Source of the DNA: Flagellimonas alvinocaridis
GTDB lineage: Bacteria > Bacteroidota > Bacteroidia > Flavobacteriales > Flavobacteriaceae
Direction of reading: 5' to 3'
Length of the DNA stretch: 64,000 nt
NCBI RefSeq assembly: GCF_004916895.1
Contig: NZ_SNTZ01000001.1
Location: forward strand, 714,263-778,262
The position numbers and the translations under genes were made by a program. Below, piece after piece: positions 18,082-26,204 of this stretch (position 1 is its first letter; every line of letters begins with the position of its first letter). The notes beneath the pieces were generated by a model, which was not told the DNA's origin, searched no databases, and saw nothing but the letters and a program-made list of their open reading frames with translations.

Positions 18082-19128
18082 ATGAAAATCAAGTTTTTAT
18101 TGGGAATCCTTCTTATAGCTCCAATTTTTGGCAGGGGTCAGTTTGAATCGATTCCTACATTGGATAGTTTGGTGTTATCAAGTTTTGAGGAGGGAAAAAT
18201 TCATAAAGTATGGCTTGCATTAGGAAATGATGGCTTTGGTCAGCCCATACAAGTTCCCGTTTTGATAGCGAAGGGAAATGATACCGGCAAAGTACTTGGA
18301 TTAACTGCTGCCATCCATGGAAATGAGCTTAACGGGATTGCAATTATCCATAGGGTTTTTTCTTCCTTGGATGTAACCCAAATGAAAGGCACAATTATTG
18401 CCATTCCGGGCTTGAACCCCTTGGCCATTGCCAATCAACAACGCGAATTTGTGGACCAACAGGATTTGAACCGGTTGTTTCCGGGCAAGGAAAAAGGCAA
18501 CCGTTCACAACAAATGGCTTTTCAAATAGGAGAAAAAATCATTCCGTTCTTCGATTATCATATTGATCTGCACACGGCCAGTTTCGGACGCGAAAACACC
18601 CTCTATGGACGTGGTGATATGCAAGATGATACATTATCTGGCATGCTTCGAATCTTAGAGCCAGATATTATTGTTTCAAACAAGGGCGAAGCCAGTTTTG
18701 GCGAGGCCAGCGGACTTACTTTAAGGGCTTTTGCCATGAAGAAGGGCATCAAGAGCATTACCATGGAATACGGAAATCCGCAGGTGTTCCAGAAAGAAAT
18801 GATAGACCGGGGGGTCATAGGAATTGTAAATGTTTTGAAGTGGTTGGATTTTACCAAAGGCGAAACAAAAATGCCACCGGCCAAGAATGTTTGTTCAAAA
18901 TCCTATTGGATTTTTACCAAAAAAGGAGGCTATTTAGAGGTGCATGTGACGTTGAACCAAAAAGTTGAAAAAGGGGAGCATATTGGAACACTCCGTAACC
19001 CATTTGGCGAAGTGATTGAGAAATATTTTTCCCCGGAACCGGGCATTGTCATCGGGAAGAGTACTAACCCTGTAAGTATTTCGGGGGGAAGGATTCTCCA
19101 TTTAGGGATTTTAGAGAACTTGCCATGA
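18082..19128 (+). CDS. Succinylglutamate desuccinylase/aspartoacylase family zinc deacylase, exported
   Basis: 348 residues with an N-terminal signal peptide (about 1-20, ending GRGQF). Zinc ligands are readable as HGNE (about 76-79) and HIDLHTA (about 158-164), with the arginine segment QDLNRLFPG between them. The C-terminal barrel-like part (GGYLEVHVTLNQKVEKGEHI) is also typical. Such periplasmic members may hydrolyse N-acyl amino acids or peptide side chains. Its TGA overlaps the ATG of the DUF819 gene (ATGA), implying a coupled enzyme-transporter pair. Confidence 0.88.
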   Translation: MKIKFLLGILLIAPIFGRGQFESIPTLDSLVLSSFEEGKIHKVWLALGNDGFGQPIQVPVLIAKGNDTGKVLGLTAAIHGNELNGIAIIHRVFSSLDVTQMKGTIIAIPGLNPLAIANQQREFVDQQDLNRLFPGKEKGNRSQQMAFQIGEKIIPFFDYHIDLHTASFGRENTLYGRGDMQDDTLSGMLRILEPDIIVSNKGEASFGEASGLTLRAFAMKKGIKSITMEYGNPQVFQKEMIDRGVIGIVNVLKWLDFTKGETKMPPAKNVCSKSYWIFTKKGGYLEVHVTLNQKVEKGEHIGTLRNPFGEVIEKYFSPEPGIVIGKSTNPVSISGGRILHLGILENLP

Positions 19129-20255
19129 GCTGGGTTCCGTGGGGAATAACGCTGTTTACCGTAATTGCGGTCTATTTTTTGGATCGCTGGGAACATAAAA
19201 CGGTAAAGTCGATTTTTGATTGGGTCCCTGCCATTCTTTTGTCTTACATTATCCCTGCATTGATATCCTATGCATTCGGGTTGGATTTTTCCCAAGATAG
19301 TATACATGACCTCAGTAAGACCTTTTTTATTCCATTGACCATTGTGGCTGTAATGGCAAGTCTTTCCTTGGGACAGTTGAAAGCCATCGGATATAAACCC
19401 ATTCTTCTTTTTGTGTCGGGCTCTTTTTTTATTGCGTTGTTTCCTGTCGCGTTTGTAACGGTATTTCCGCATACCGATTTGGTTACCGAAACCTTTTCCA
19501 ACAAGGGTTTTTGGAAAGGGGTGCCTCCCATTGTGGGAAGTTGGATCGGAGGAAGTACCAGTCAATTAGTGCTCAAGGAATTGGTGGAGTGTCCCGAGGG
19601 AATTTTTCTCTCAGTCTTGGTCATGGACAATATTTTGGTCAACATTTGGACCATTCTGATGTTCCAGACCATCAAAAAGAGCAAAGGACTAAATTCATTT
19701 TTAGGAATTAAGGACAAAATACTTCCCGAAGGAATAAGGGAAGAAGGATCAAAACGATTGTCGGGGTGGATCACACTTCTCATTTTGATAATGGTGGTCC
19801 TTCTTTTGAATGTGATAATGGAGTCTTTTGTTGGGAAAGTGGTTACGCTTTCGATACTGGGATTGGTTATGGGCAATTTTTTACGTGGATGGAATTTTAA
19901 GTTTTCCCTGAAATTGGGAGGAATCCTGATTCTTACTGTCATGTCCATATTGGGGTTGAAGCTTCGTTTTGATCTATTTGGGTTTGATATGTACTTTTTC
20001 TGGTTCCTTTTGGTTTGGCTTTTGGGACACTTTCTGTTTATGGTCCTCATTGCGAAACTCCTCAATGTGAACATGGCCTGGGTGCCCATAGCCAGTATGG
20101 CAAATGTTGGGGGTATTGCCACGGCCCCTGCGGTAACCGCTGCCTATAAAAAAGAATGGATGCCCCATGCCATTATCTTGGCGATTTTAAGTATGGCCAC
20201 AGGCACATTTTGGGGCATGATCACCATTTATCTGCTACAACAATTCATGGGTTAA
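19125..20255 (+). CDS. DUF819 family integral membrane protein (putative transporter)
   Basis: 376 residues with about ten hydrophobic segments spread across the length. The pattern GSWIGGSTSQLVLKEL (about 140-155) and VGGIATAPAVTAAYKKEW (about 327-344) are DUF819/YjcL hallmarks; each half carries a Gly-rich re-entrant-like segment, suggesting an inverted-repeat transporter. Translationally coupled to the exported deacylase before it, so it may import the product of that enzyme; this is inference. No experimental function known to me. Confidence 0.85.
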   Translation: MSWVPWGITLFTVIAVYFLDRWEHKTVKSIFDWVPAILLSYIIPALISYAFGLDFSQDSIHDLSKTFFIPLTIVAVMASLSLGQLKAIGYKPILLFVSGSFFIALFPVAFVTVFPHTDLVTETFSNKGFWKGVPPIVGSWIGGSTSQLVLKELVECPEGIFLSVLVMDNILVNIWTILMFQTIKKSKGLNSFLGIKDKILPEGIREEGSKRLSGWITLLILIMVVLLLNVIMESFVGKVVTLSILGLVMGNFLRGWNFKFSLKLGGILILTVMSILGLKLRFDLFGFDMYFFWFLLVWLLGHFLFMVLIAKLLNVNMAWVPIASMANVGGIATAPAVTAAYKKEWMPHAIILAILSMATGTFWGMITIYLLQQFMG

Positions 20256-20307
20256 AAGTGTTAGCAAACCCAAGAGTTTTCGACCTAAGAAAAACAAACC
20301 GGGTAAA

Positions 20308-21375
20308 ATGGTCCGAAAATTCAGCCCAGAGATCAATAAGGTTTACTTCATTAACCAATACACCCTTTTCCATATCCTTTCGGGTTCGGGAAGTATTCAG
20401 GTCGATTTTAAAAATTACACCGATTGGATGGATAAGGCCATTTATTTGGAAAAAGGGCAATACATAAAATTTCTTTCGGAAGATTTTGAGGTAAGAACCA
20501 TTGAATTTCCCAATAAGGATGTTTTTGATAATAAGGAGGTTCGGGTGCTGTTCAAACATCTCATCTCCTTGGGCTACATCAATTTTAAAGAGTGTGTGGA
20601 TTGCGAAAAATACCTTTCACAGAGCTTATTCGAAGGGAATACCCGTCAGATTATGGATGTTTCTTTAAAACAATGGTTTTGGCAGAACCCCTTCAATGCC
20701 AGTAAGAGTGAGTATCAAATCATTTTTGATATCAAGGATGTAATCGACAAAGAATACCCAAATCACCTGTCCAACAAAGAATTGGAAGCCCTATTTCGAG
20801 AAAACGGATATCAGGCCCATGCCTTGGTAAAGGAAAAATTGGGGGTTACGGTAAAATCCATGTTCAACGAGAAACGTTTAGTGGAAAGTAAAAAAGATGT
20901 GGCCTTCACCGATAAGAGTATTCAAGAAGTTTCTTATGATATGGGGTTCAAGGACCCTGCCTATTTCAATAGGGTGTTTAAAAAACGTACAGGCTACAGT
21001 CCCACCCAGTTCCGTGAAAACTTTGATTTTGAAAGAAAGGACCCTTTTGTGGAAGATTTGGTTTTTCTGCTACGGGAGCATCACATGCAAGAACGATCCT
21101 TGGCCTTTTATGCCGATAAAATGAACCTTTCCGTAAAGGCCCTAGCCAAAAAGACTAGGGATAAGATGAACGATTCTTTGGGTCGGCTTATCAGGAATGA
21201 ACTCATCAATACCTCTAAAAAATTACTCGACTCAGATGCCTCCGTAAAGGAAATATCCATTGCACTGGGGTTTGAGGAACCTAATCATTTTTCTTCTTTC
21301 TTTAAACAGTATACGGGGAGCAACCCATCAAAATTTAAACTGGAAAAAGTACAAGGAAATGCTCCTTTTTTGTAG
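20308..21375 (+). CDS. AraC-family regulator with two tandem AraC-type DNA-binding domains
   Basis: 355 residues. An N-terminal cupin-like sensor (about 10-90, HILSGSGSIQVDF, YLEKGQYIKFLSED) is followed by two HTH_18-type modules: one at about 145-240 with SIQEVSYDMGFKDPAYFNRV and TGYSPTQFR, and a second at about 250-347 with SVKEISIALGFEEPNHFSSF and TGSNPSKFK. A normal AraC protein has one. No upstream in-frame start precedes ATG 20308 sensibly. It sits 76 bp ahead of the NTF2-like/SPW/YHS gene set on the same strand and is its likely regulator. Confidence 0.85.
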   Translation: MVRKFSPEINKVYFINQYTLFHILSGSGSIQVDFKNYTDWMDKAIYLEKGQYIKFLSEDFEVRTIEFPNKDVFDNKEVRVLFKHLISLGYINFKECVDCEKYLSQSLFEGNTRQIMDVSLKQWFWQNPFNASKSEYQIIFDIKDVIDKEYPNHLSNKELEALFRENGYQAHALVKEKLGVTVKSMFNEKRLVESKKDVAFTDKSIQEVSYDMGFKDPAYFNRVFKKRTGYSPTQFRENFDFERKDPFVEDLVFLLREHHMQERSLAFYADKMNLSVKALAKKTRDKMNDSLGRLIRNELINTSKKLLDSDASVKEISIALGFEEPNHFSSFFKQYTGSNPSKFKLEKVQGNAPFL

Positions 21376-21450
21376 CCTTTAAGCAACGTTACCGCCGCAA
21401 ATTTGCCATGTAATTACAACAAAGATTGTTTAACCGTAAAAACATAGCAA

Positions 21451-21801
21451 ATGGATATTAAAACGTTAGCTAAAGAAATGGACAGCATTGTTGCACAAGG
21501 TGCAATTGTTGAAGCTGTGGAGAAGTTTTTTGCTGAGGATGCAAACACTTCGGACTACAACCAAGTAACCACCTCCGGAAAAGCACAAATGGTGGAAAAA
21601 ATGAGAGGTTTTGCAGATGCCATAGCAAAAGTAAATGGGATAGAACTGCACAGAACCTTGGTGGATGGTAATGCATCTGCATCGGAATTTACCTTCGATT
21701 TTTTGATGAAGGACAACAGCAGAGTGTACTGGCATGAAATTATTAGACGCCTTTGGAACAGTGAGGGCAAAGTAATTCATGAGGAATACTTTAACGCTTA
21801 A
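21451..21801 (+). CDS. SnoaL/NTF2-like fold protein (116 aa)
   Basis: Short protein with the cone-like NTF2 pattern: N-terminal helices (EAVEKFFAEDANTSDYNQ), a helix with MVEKMRGFADAIAKV, then alternating strands (ELHRTLVDGNASASEFTFDF, RVYWHEIIRRLWN) and the closing strand GKVIHEEYF. No catalytic residues can be assigned. First gene of a three-gene plus-strand set (9 bp to the next gene) following the double-HTH AraC regulator. Role unknown, possibly stress related. Confidence 0.8.
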   Translation: MDIKTLAKEMDSIVAQGAIVEAVEKFFAEDANTSDYNQVTTSGKAQMVEKMRGFADAIAKVNGIELHRTLVDGNASASEFTFDFLMKDNSRVYWHEIIRRLWNSEGKVIHEEYFNA

Positions 21802-21810
21802 TCCAACATC

Positions 21811-22161
21811 ATGAACCTTAGATTTATTACACCGACCCTCCATGGGGTTGCAGACTATACCGCTGGTATTGGATTGATCATTGCGCCATTTTTATTAGGT
21901 CTTGGCCAGTCCTCGCATATAGCAGTTTGGTTTTCGGTAGTTACGGGATTGGCAGTGTTTGTGGCCAGCTTGCTAACCGATTACAAATATAGTTTGGCAC
22001 GTGTTATCCCGTTTCAAGGACATTTGGCCATAGATCTTTTGGTGGCCGTAACCTTTATGATCGTACCGTTTGTGTTTGCACTAACAGGAATAGATGCCAT
22101 CTACTATTGGTTCAATGCAACGGTGGTCTTTTTAGTAGTCTCGCTAAGCGCGAGCAAATAA
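21811..22161 (+). CDS. SPW-repeat-like small integral membrane protein (116 aa)
   Basis: Four hydrophobic segments arranged as two hairpins (about 13-31, 37-55, 71-90, 93-112), with HGVADYTAGIGLIIAPFLLG and HLAIDLLVAVTFMIVPFVF as the two similar halves, which is the SPW-repeat layout. Inner-membrane location; function unknown. It follows the NTF2-like gene by 9 bp and precedes the YHS gene by 26 bp, so it belongs to the same operon. Confidence 0.75.
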   Translation: MNLRFITPTLHGVADYTAGIGLIIAPFLLGLGQSSHIAVWFSVVTGLAVFVASLLTDYKYSLARVIPFQGHLAIDLLVAVTFMIVPFVFALTGIDAIYYWFNATVVFLVVSLSASK

Positions 22162-22187
22162 TTATTCATTTTAAAAAAACAAGAACA

Positions 22188-22661
22188 ATGAAGACAATTA
22201 AGAACATTTCAATTTTACTGCTAACCGCAGTTTTCATGAACACGGCTTTTGCCCAAGACAAGAAGTCCCACAACATAGACAATAGCAATATTGCATTGCA
22301 GGGGTACAGTCCTGTTTCCTACTTGGATTTGGGAATTGCCCAAAAAGGGATAAAGGAACACAAGTCTGAGCACGACAAAGTGGTCTACTACTTTACCGAT
22401 GCGGAGCAAAAGAAGAAGTTCGACAAAAACCCATCTAAATACTTGCCTCAATATGGCGGATACTGTGCTTTTGGAGTTTATGCGGGAGCCAAATTTAGGC
22501 CAGACCCCAACAAGTTTATTGTAAAGGACGGAAAGTACTTTTTGTACCTGTACAATTTGGAGCTTGATGCACAGCAATTGTGGTTGGCCGAAAACAACCA
22601 TTCCAAATTGGTAAGCAAGGCCAATGAGAATTGGAGCAATCTAAAGAACACCTATAACTAG
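22188..22661 (+). CDS. Exported YHS-domain-like protein (157 aa)
   Basis: From ATG 22188 the protein begins with a clean signal peptide (MKTIKNISILLLTAVFMN, cut after AFAQ). The body resembles the YHS fold used by heavy-metal-associated proteins: ALQGYSPVSYLDLG, then KVVYYFTDAEQKKKFDKNPS and KYLPQYGGYCAFGV. Only one cysteine remains in the core, so metal binding is doubtful. Last gene of the three-gene set; a terminator-like hairpin follows at 22691. Confidence 0.85.
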   Translation: MKTIKNISILLLTAVFMNTAFAQDKKSHNIDNSNIALQGYSPVSYLDLGIAQKGIKEHKSEHDKVVYYFTDAEQKKKFDKNPSKYLPQYGGYCAFGVYAGAKFRPDPNKFIVKDGKYFLYLYNLELDAQQLWLAENNHSKLVSKANENWSNLKNTYN

Positions 22662-22690
22662 TTTTTTTCAGGTGGTTGTGTGTTGAAAAT

Positions 22691-22714
22691 ACCTCAGCAT
22701 TCTTATGTTGGGGT
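22691..22714 (+). terminator. Rho-independent terminator after the YHS gene
   Basis: ACCTCAGCAT / ATGTTGGGGT pairs over 10 positions (with G-U pairs) around a TTCT loop and is followed by GTTTTCTCTTTT. Confidence 0.6.
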
Positions 22715-22741
22715 GTTTTCTCTTTTATGTAAATTTCCTTT

Positions 22742-23332
22742 ATGGATGTAGAAATGAATCAATTACTTTCCGAAATCAAGAATTGTTCCGTTTGCAAAGA
22801 GCACCTCCCCTTTGGTCCTAGACCAATAGTCTCTGCCCATTTAAAGTCTAAAATCGCTATCATTGGACAGGCGCCGGGCACCAAAGTGCACCAAACCGGA
22901 GTGCCTTGGGACGATCCTAGTGGAAAGCAGCTCAGAAAATGGTTGAACGTTACAGATGAGCAGTTTTATGATGAGCGTTTGCTCGCACTCATCCCAATGG
23001 GTTTCTGTTATCCCGGCAAAGGAAAATCGGGCGACTTGCCACCAAGAACCGAATGCGCCCCCCTATGGCATCAACCATTGTTGGATCAAATGCAAGAGCT
23101 AAAACTAACGATACTCATTGGTCAATATGCGCAAGCCCATTATTTGGGGAATGCCAGAAAAAATACACTGACAGAAACGGTAAGGAACCATCGAGCCTAT
23201 TGGCCAGATTTTTTTGTGTTGCCCCATCCATCACCGAGGAACCGTTTTTGGTTGAGCAAAAATCCTTGGTTTGAAGAGGAAGTAATCCCTCAACTTCAAA
23301 AAGCAGTTTCCAGTATCCTAAAAAATCAATAG
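22742..23332 (+). CDS. Uracil-DNA glycosylase family protein, iron-sulfur type pattern
   Basis: 196 residues. GQAPGTKVHQTGVPWDDPSG (about 42-60) is the glycosylase active-site motif and HPSPRN (about 162-167) the minor-groove loop motif of the UDG superfamily. Four cysteines at 15, 18, 89 and 105 (C-x2-C ... C-x15-C) have the spacing of the 4Fe-4S cluster in family 4/5 enzymes. Likely removes uracil or related damage from DNA. Its end overlaps the convergent Crp-like gene by 7 bp. ATG 22754 (MNQLL) is an alternative start. Confidence 0.85.
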   Translation: MDVEMNQLLSEIKNCSVCKEHLPFGPRPIVSAHLKSKIAIIGQAPGTKVHQTGVPWDDPSGKQLRKWLNVTDEQFYDERLLALIPMGFCYPGKGKSGDLPPRTECAPLWHQPLLDQMQELKLTILIGQYAQAHYLGNARKNTLTETVRNHRAYWPDFFVLPHPSPRNRFWLSKNPWFEEEVIPQLQKAVSSILKNQ

Positions 23333-23910
23333 GAAACCGAGGCACGTAATCGGCTGAAAGTTTCAGGTTTCATGTTGAGGTAGGAGGCCAAATATTTCTG
23401 GGGGATTACTTTTAACTCATCTGGGCAGCGCTGCATAAAGGCAACATACCGCTGTTCGGCAGTAAGGGTCAATAGTTCCACCTCACGGGAGAGGCGACCA
23501 AATAAGATGTCCTGAAAAAAATGATGCCCCCAAGTATAAAAACGAGGGTGTTTTTTGAATATGGAATCATAGTCGCTCCTTGATATGGCCAATAACTTTG
23601 AAGGTTTCAAGGCTTCCAAAAATGTTTTTGAGGGAGTTTGCTGGATAAAGGAATCAAACGCACCGGACGGACTCCCCGAATAAGAAAACCCCAACACTAC
23701 TTTTTCTCCTCTCTCATTTAAAAGGTAAATGGCCTGAACACCATCAAGCACGATGTAAAAACAGCGTTCAATCTTGCCCGCTTCGGTGATCAAATCATAT
23801 TGATCAAATGTTTTAATGGACCATAGCGACTTAAAATACCGCTCCTCTTCTTTGGTAAAATCGATATTTGGAAAGAATCCTTTTAGGATACGGGATGCTT
23901 CATCGTCCAT
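23326..23910 (-). CDS. Crp/Fnr family transcriptional regulator
   Basis: 194 residues. A cyclic-nucleotide-binding-like beta roll (about 25-115, with the strand IERCFYIVLDGVQAIYLLNE) and a C-terminal short helix-turn-helix (about 168-190, QKYLASYLNMKPETFSRL), the pattern of many small Bacteroidota Crp-like proteins. The effector-binding arginine of true CRP is not obvious, so the ligand is unclear. Stands alone between a convergent glycosylase gene and a DinB-like gene. Confidence 0.9.
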   Translation of the reverse strand: MDDEASRILKGFFPNIDFTKEEERYFKSLWSIKTFDQYDLITEAGKIERCFYIVLDGVQAIYLLNERGEKVVLGFSYSGSPSGAFDSFIQQTPSKTFLEALKPSKLLAISRSDYDSIFKKHPRFYTWGHHFFQDILFGRLSREVELLTLTAEQRYVAFMQRCPDELKVIPQKYLASYLNMKPETFSRLRASVSY

Positions 23911-23970
23911 AACAGGAATGACTTAATTGCCTTAAAAATAAGGATTATGTTGCAGCTAGAGCGAAGGTTG

Positions 23971-24564
23971 TTAGGGAGAAACCAAGGAATCTTGTTGCTG
24001 AAGGATCTCATCTATCTGTACCATATGCCGTTCTAAATGGCAAATAAGAAACTCAAAGGCTTCCGGAAGATAAAAAAGGACTATAGGGCCAATGGCCGAA
24101 GGAATTTTTAGCTGGGACACCTCTTTTTTCCTGCAGAGCAAGACGGCTTCTTTGAGATGGTTGTGCAACTCAAAAAAAGTTTTGAAGATTTCTTCCGCTT
24201 TTTCGTGATTTAATTGGTTGTGGTCCAAAAGAGGTTCAAACTTTTTTAAGGTCTTCATTTTCCATTTGCGAACACCTTCTTTTGGCCTTTGGCTATCAAC
24301 CACCAATTTTTGCCATCTTCTAATTCTAAAACCCTCATTTTCAGATTTATTGTCTGGTAATTTGGGAATGTGTTGATTGAATTTTTGTTGATAATGGCCA
24401 TATGCTATATTGAGATGCACCAAGACTTCTAAAATGTTCCATGATTTGCTATTCGGAGGAGTTGTCAACGAAGGCAACCCCAGATTTTGAAGTTGGTCAA
24501 CCTTATTAAGAATGGCGTTTAATCGCTGGATGTGGTTTTCAGGGGTAAGGAGCAATTGGGCCAT
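23971..24564 (-). CDS. DinB-like (DfsB/thiol-transferase fold) domain protein
   Basis: 197 residues with the four-helix DinB-like pattern: helix 1 around HIQRLNAILNKVDQL, then WNILEVLVHLNIAYGHY (histidine at the usual metal position), and a C-terminal FEFLICHLERHMVQIDEIL with paired histidines as in metal-binding members. No specific reaction can be assigned; relatives act in thiol transfer or stress response. Lies 61 bp upstream of the Crp-like gene on the same strand. Confidence 0.8.
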   Translation of the reverse strand: MAQLLLTPENHIQRLNAILNKVDQLQNLGLPSLTTPPNSKSWNILEVLVHLNIAYGHYQQKFNQHIPKLPDNKSENEGFRIRRWQKLVVDSQRPKEGVRKWKMKTLKKFEPLLDHNQLNHEKAEEIFKTFFELHNHLKEAVLLCRKKEVSQLKIPSAIGPIVLFYLPEAFEFLICHLERHMVQIDEILQQQDSLVSP

Positions 24565-24700
24565 AATAGTTCGTTTTTTGATTTCTACAAAGGTTAAACA
24601 TCATGGAAACATAAATATTGATGCAGGTCAAGAAATCTATGGTCATCGCGAATGAGCCATAAAAACGGGTTAAATAAATATAATCTAACAGCGAAGCGGT

Positions 24701-24721
24701 CTAACATCTAATATCTTGATC
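24701..24721. repeat. Short 7-bp-period tract at the 3' end of the CMD gene
   Basis: CTAACAT, CTAATAT, CTTGATC follow one another with a period of exactly 7 bp and run across the minus-strand stop codon (24708-24710). The same heptamers recur at 50990-51017, also beside a minus-strand stop codon. Confidence 0.5.
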
Positions 24722-25340
24722 CATCATGCTTCCCCTTTTCCCAACCATGTTTGCCCAAATATTGGTCGGCACTTTCCACGGCTCCATCCTCAATGGAGGT
24801 GCCCATGGAATCGTTCCATCGGTTGAGATACCCAAATAAGGAAATCACTCCCAGCATTTCCACAATTTCCCCTTCGTTCCAATGTTGGTACAAGCGTCCC
24901 TTGATTTCGGCATTAACAGCGTTGGGTACCTGCGAAGCGGCCAAGGAAAAATCCAAAGCAGCCCGTTCTGCTTCGGAAAAAGCAGGATGGGTTCGATATT
25001 CCCAAATATTGTCCAACTGTTCCTGTTCGGCCCCATAGCGTTCCGCAGCACGTATGGCGTGGGCTTGGCAATATCTACACCCGGTGGCATTGCTGCTCAC
25101 CCAGGCAATCATACGTTTCAGTGCCGAGGTTACCCCTCCCTCATTCGCCATCACCGCTTTGTTGAGGTTGATAAACGCCTTGGAAATGGCAGGACGGTGC
25201 TGCATGGTCAATACCGAATTGGGACAAAATCCCAGAGTTTCATTAAAGAACTCGGCAAGCTGTTTGGTTTCTTGGTCGTGATTGGGGTCTAGAGGGTTCA
25301 CTAGGGCCATGGATGCGATTTTAAATTGTATTTTTGACAT
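24708..25340 (-). CDS. Carboxymuconolactone decarboxylase/AhpD-like family protein
   Basis: 210 residues; the redox motif CRYCQAH (CxxC plus histidine two residues on) with the upstream glutamate-like region is the AhpD-type peroxidase core, in the longer peroxidase-related subfamily. Helical throughout. Probably reduces peroxides or related substrates with thiol donors. A second family member lies at 58024. The OsmC gene starts divergently 27 bp upstream, suggesting a shared oxidative-stress promoter region. Confidence 0.87.
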   Translation of the reverse strand: MSKIQFKIASMALVNPLDPNHDQETKQLAEFFNETLGFCPNSVLTMQHRPAISKAFINLNKAVMANEGGVTSALKRMIAWVSSNATGCRYCQAHAIRAAERYGAEQEQLDNIWEYRTHPAFSEAERAALDFSLAASQVPNAVNAEIKGRLYQHWNEGEIVEMLGVISLFGYLNRWNDSMGTSIEDGAVESADQYLGKHGWEKGKHDGSRY

Positions 25341-25367
25341 CTACAAGAAACAAAATTTTTTGACTCC

Positions 25368-25790
25368 ATGACAAATCACATCACTACCAAATGGTTGGGC
25401 GGAATGGCCTTTGAGAGCAACAACCCTTCAGGACACAATTTAAGAATAGATGCAGGACCGGATGATGGTGGGGAAGGCTCAGGCTTGCGTCCCAAGGCAC
25501 TTATGTTGTCGGGTTTGGCCGGTTGTTCTGGATTGGATGTGGCTTCATTGATCAAAAAAATGAAACTTGAGGTGGACGATTTTACCATTGAGACCATTGC
25601 CAACCTTACCGATGAACACCCTAAATATTACGATTCCGTAGTCATTGAATACCATTTTTATGGGTCCAACCTAAAAGAGGACAAACTCCAAAGAGCGGTG
25701 GACCTTTCCGTGGAGAAATACTGCGGGGTCATGGAAATGTTCAGACGGTTTGCGCAATTGGAGATTAAGACGATTTTTCATAAGAAGTAA
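25368..25790 (+). CDS. OsmC family protein
   Basis: 140 residues with the OsmC pattern: N-terminal strand region, a Gly/Pro-rich segment before LMLSGLAGCSGLDVASLIKKM where the peroxidatic-type cysteine sits (about Cys53), and YYDSVVIEYHFYG followed by KYCGVMEMF with the second cysteine. Two active-site-like cysteines support organic-hydroperoxide handling. Divergent from the AhpD-like gene. A REP-like element begins 6 bp after the stop codon. Confidence 0.88.
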   Translation: MTNHITTKWLGGMAFESNNPSGHNLRIDAGPDDGGEGSGLRPKALMLSGLAGCSGLDVASLIKKMKLEVDDFTIETIANLTDEHPKYYDSVVIEYHFYGSNLKEDKLQRAVDLSVEKYCGVMEMFRRFAQLEIKTIFHKK

Positions 25791-25795
25791 GCAGC

Positions 25796-25838
25796 GTCAC
25801 TTCGAGTGGTTCTGGCAAAGCCGGAATTGTATCGAGAA
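25796..25838 (+). repeat. REP-like element A (left flank of GIY-YIG gene)
   Basis: 43 nt beginning GTCACTTCGAGTG and ending TATCGAGAA, with inner hairpin TTCTGGC-AAA-GCCGGAA (one G-U pair). It matches element B at 26145-26187, in inverted orientation, at 33 of 43 positions. Confidence 0.7.
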
Positions 25839-25849
25839 GTGTCAATCAC

Positions 25850-26140
25850 ATGAAATTATCGTATGTCTATATTCTAAAATGTTCCGATGGAACATATTAT
25901 ACAGGCGTAACCTCCGATCTTGAGAAAAGAATAGAAGAACACATTGTCGGGAAGCGTTCAACAAGTTATACTTTTTCAAGAAGACCCGTAGAATTGGTTT
26001 TTTATGCTAAGTTTACACAAATTGAATTGGCCATTCAAAAGGAAAAACAGATAAAAAAGTGGTCAAAAGCCAAAAAGGAAGCCCTCATAAACGGTCAGTA
26101 TGATGCGTTGCCCAATCTTGCCAAAAAGAAGTTTCAATAA
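25850..26140 (+). CDS. GIY-YIG nuclease family mini-protein (96 aa)
   Basis: The GIY-YIG core is clear: YVYILKCSDGTYYTGVT (the two YI/G half-motifs), Arg27 in DLEKRIEEH and the catalytic glutamate in QKEKQIKKW. The lysine-rich C-terminus follows. No extra DNA-binding domain. The gene fills the space between two inverted REP-like elements, starting 12 bp after one and ending 4 bp before the other. In this family many members are annotated as excinuclease-like or DUF endonucleases with no known role. The flanking repeats suggest a self-mobilising or repeat-processing role; inference only. Confidence 0.88.
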   Translation: MKLSYVYILKCSDGTYYTGVTSDLEKRIEEHIVGKRSTSYTFSRRPVELVFYAKFTQIELAIQKEKQIKKWSKAKKEALINGQYDALPNLAKKKFQ

Positions 26141-26144
26141 TCGG

Positions 26145-26187
26145 TTCTCGATACATTTCGAGCCAAGCTCGAAACACTCGAACTGAC
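26145..26187 (-). repeat. REP-like element B (right flank of GIY-YIG gene)
   Basis: Read on the minus strand it begins GTCAGTTCGAGTG and ends TATCGAGAA. Its inner hairpin is TTCGAGC-TTG-GCTCGAA, perfectly paired; the differences from element A inside the stem keep pairing. Ends 17 bp before recJ. Confidence 0.7.
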
Positions 26188-26204
26188 GACACCTAAAAAC
26201 CAAG

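Noticed and set aside
20156..20467. Plus-strand ORF overlapping the end of the DUF819 gene and the start of the AraC gene
   Set aside because: Out of frame with both and has no recognisable features.
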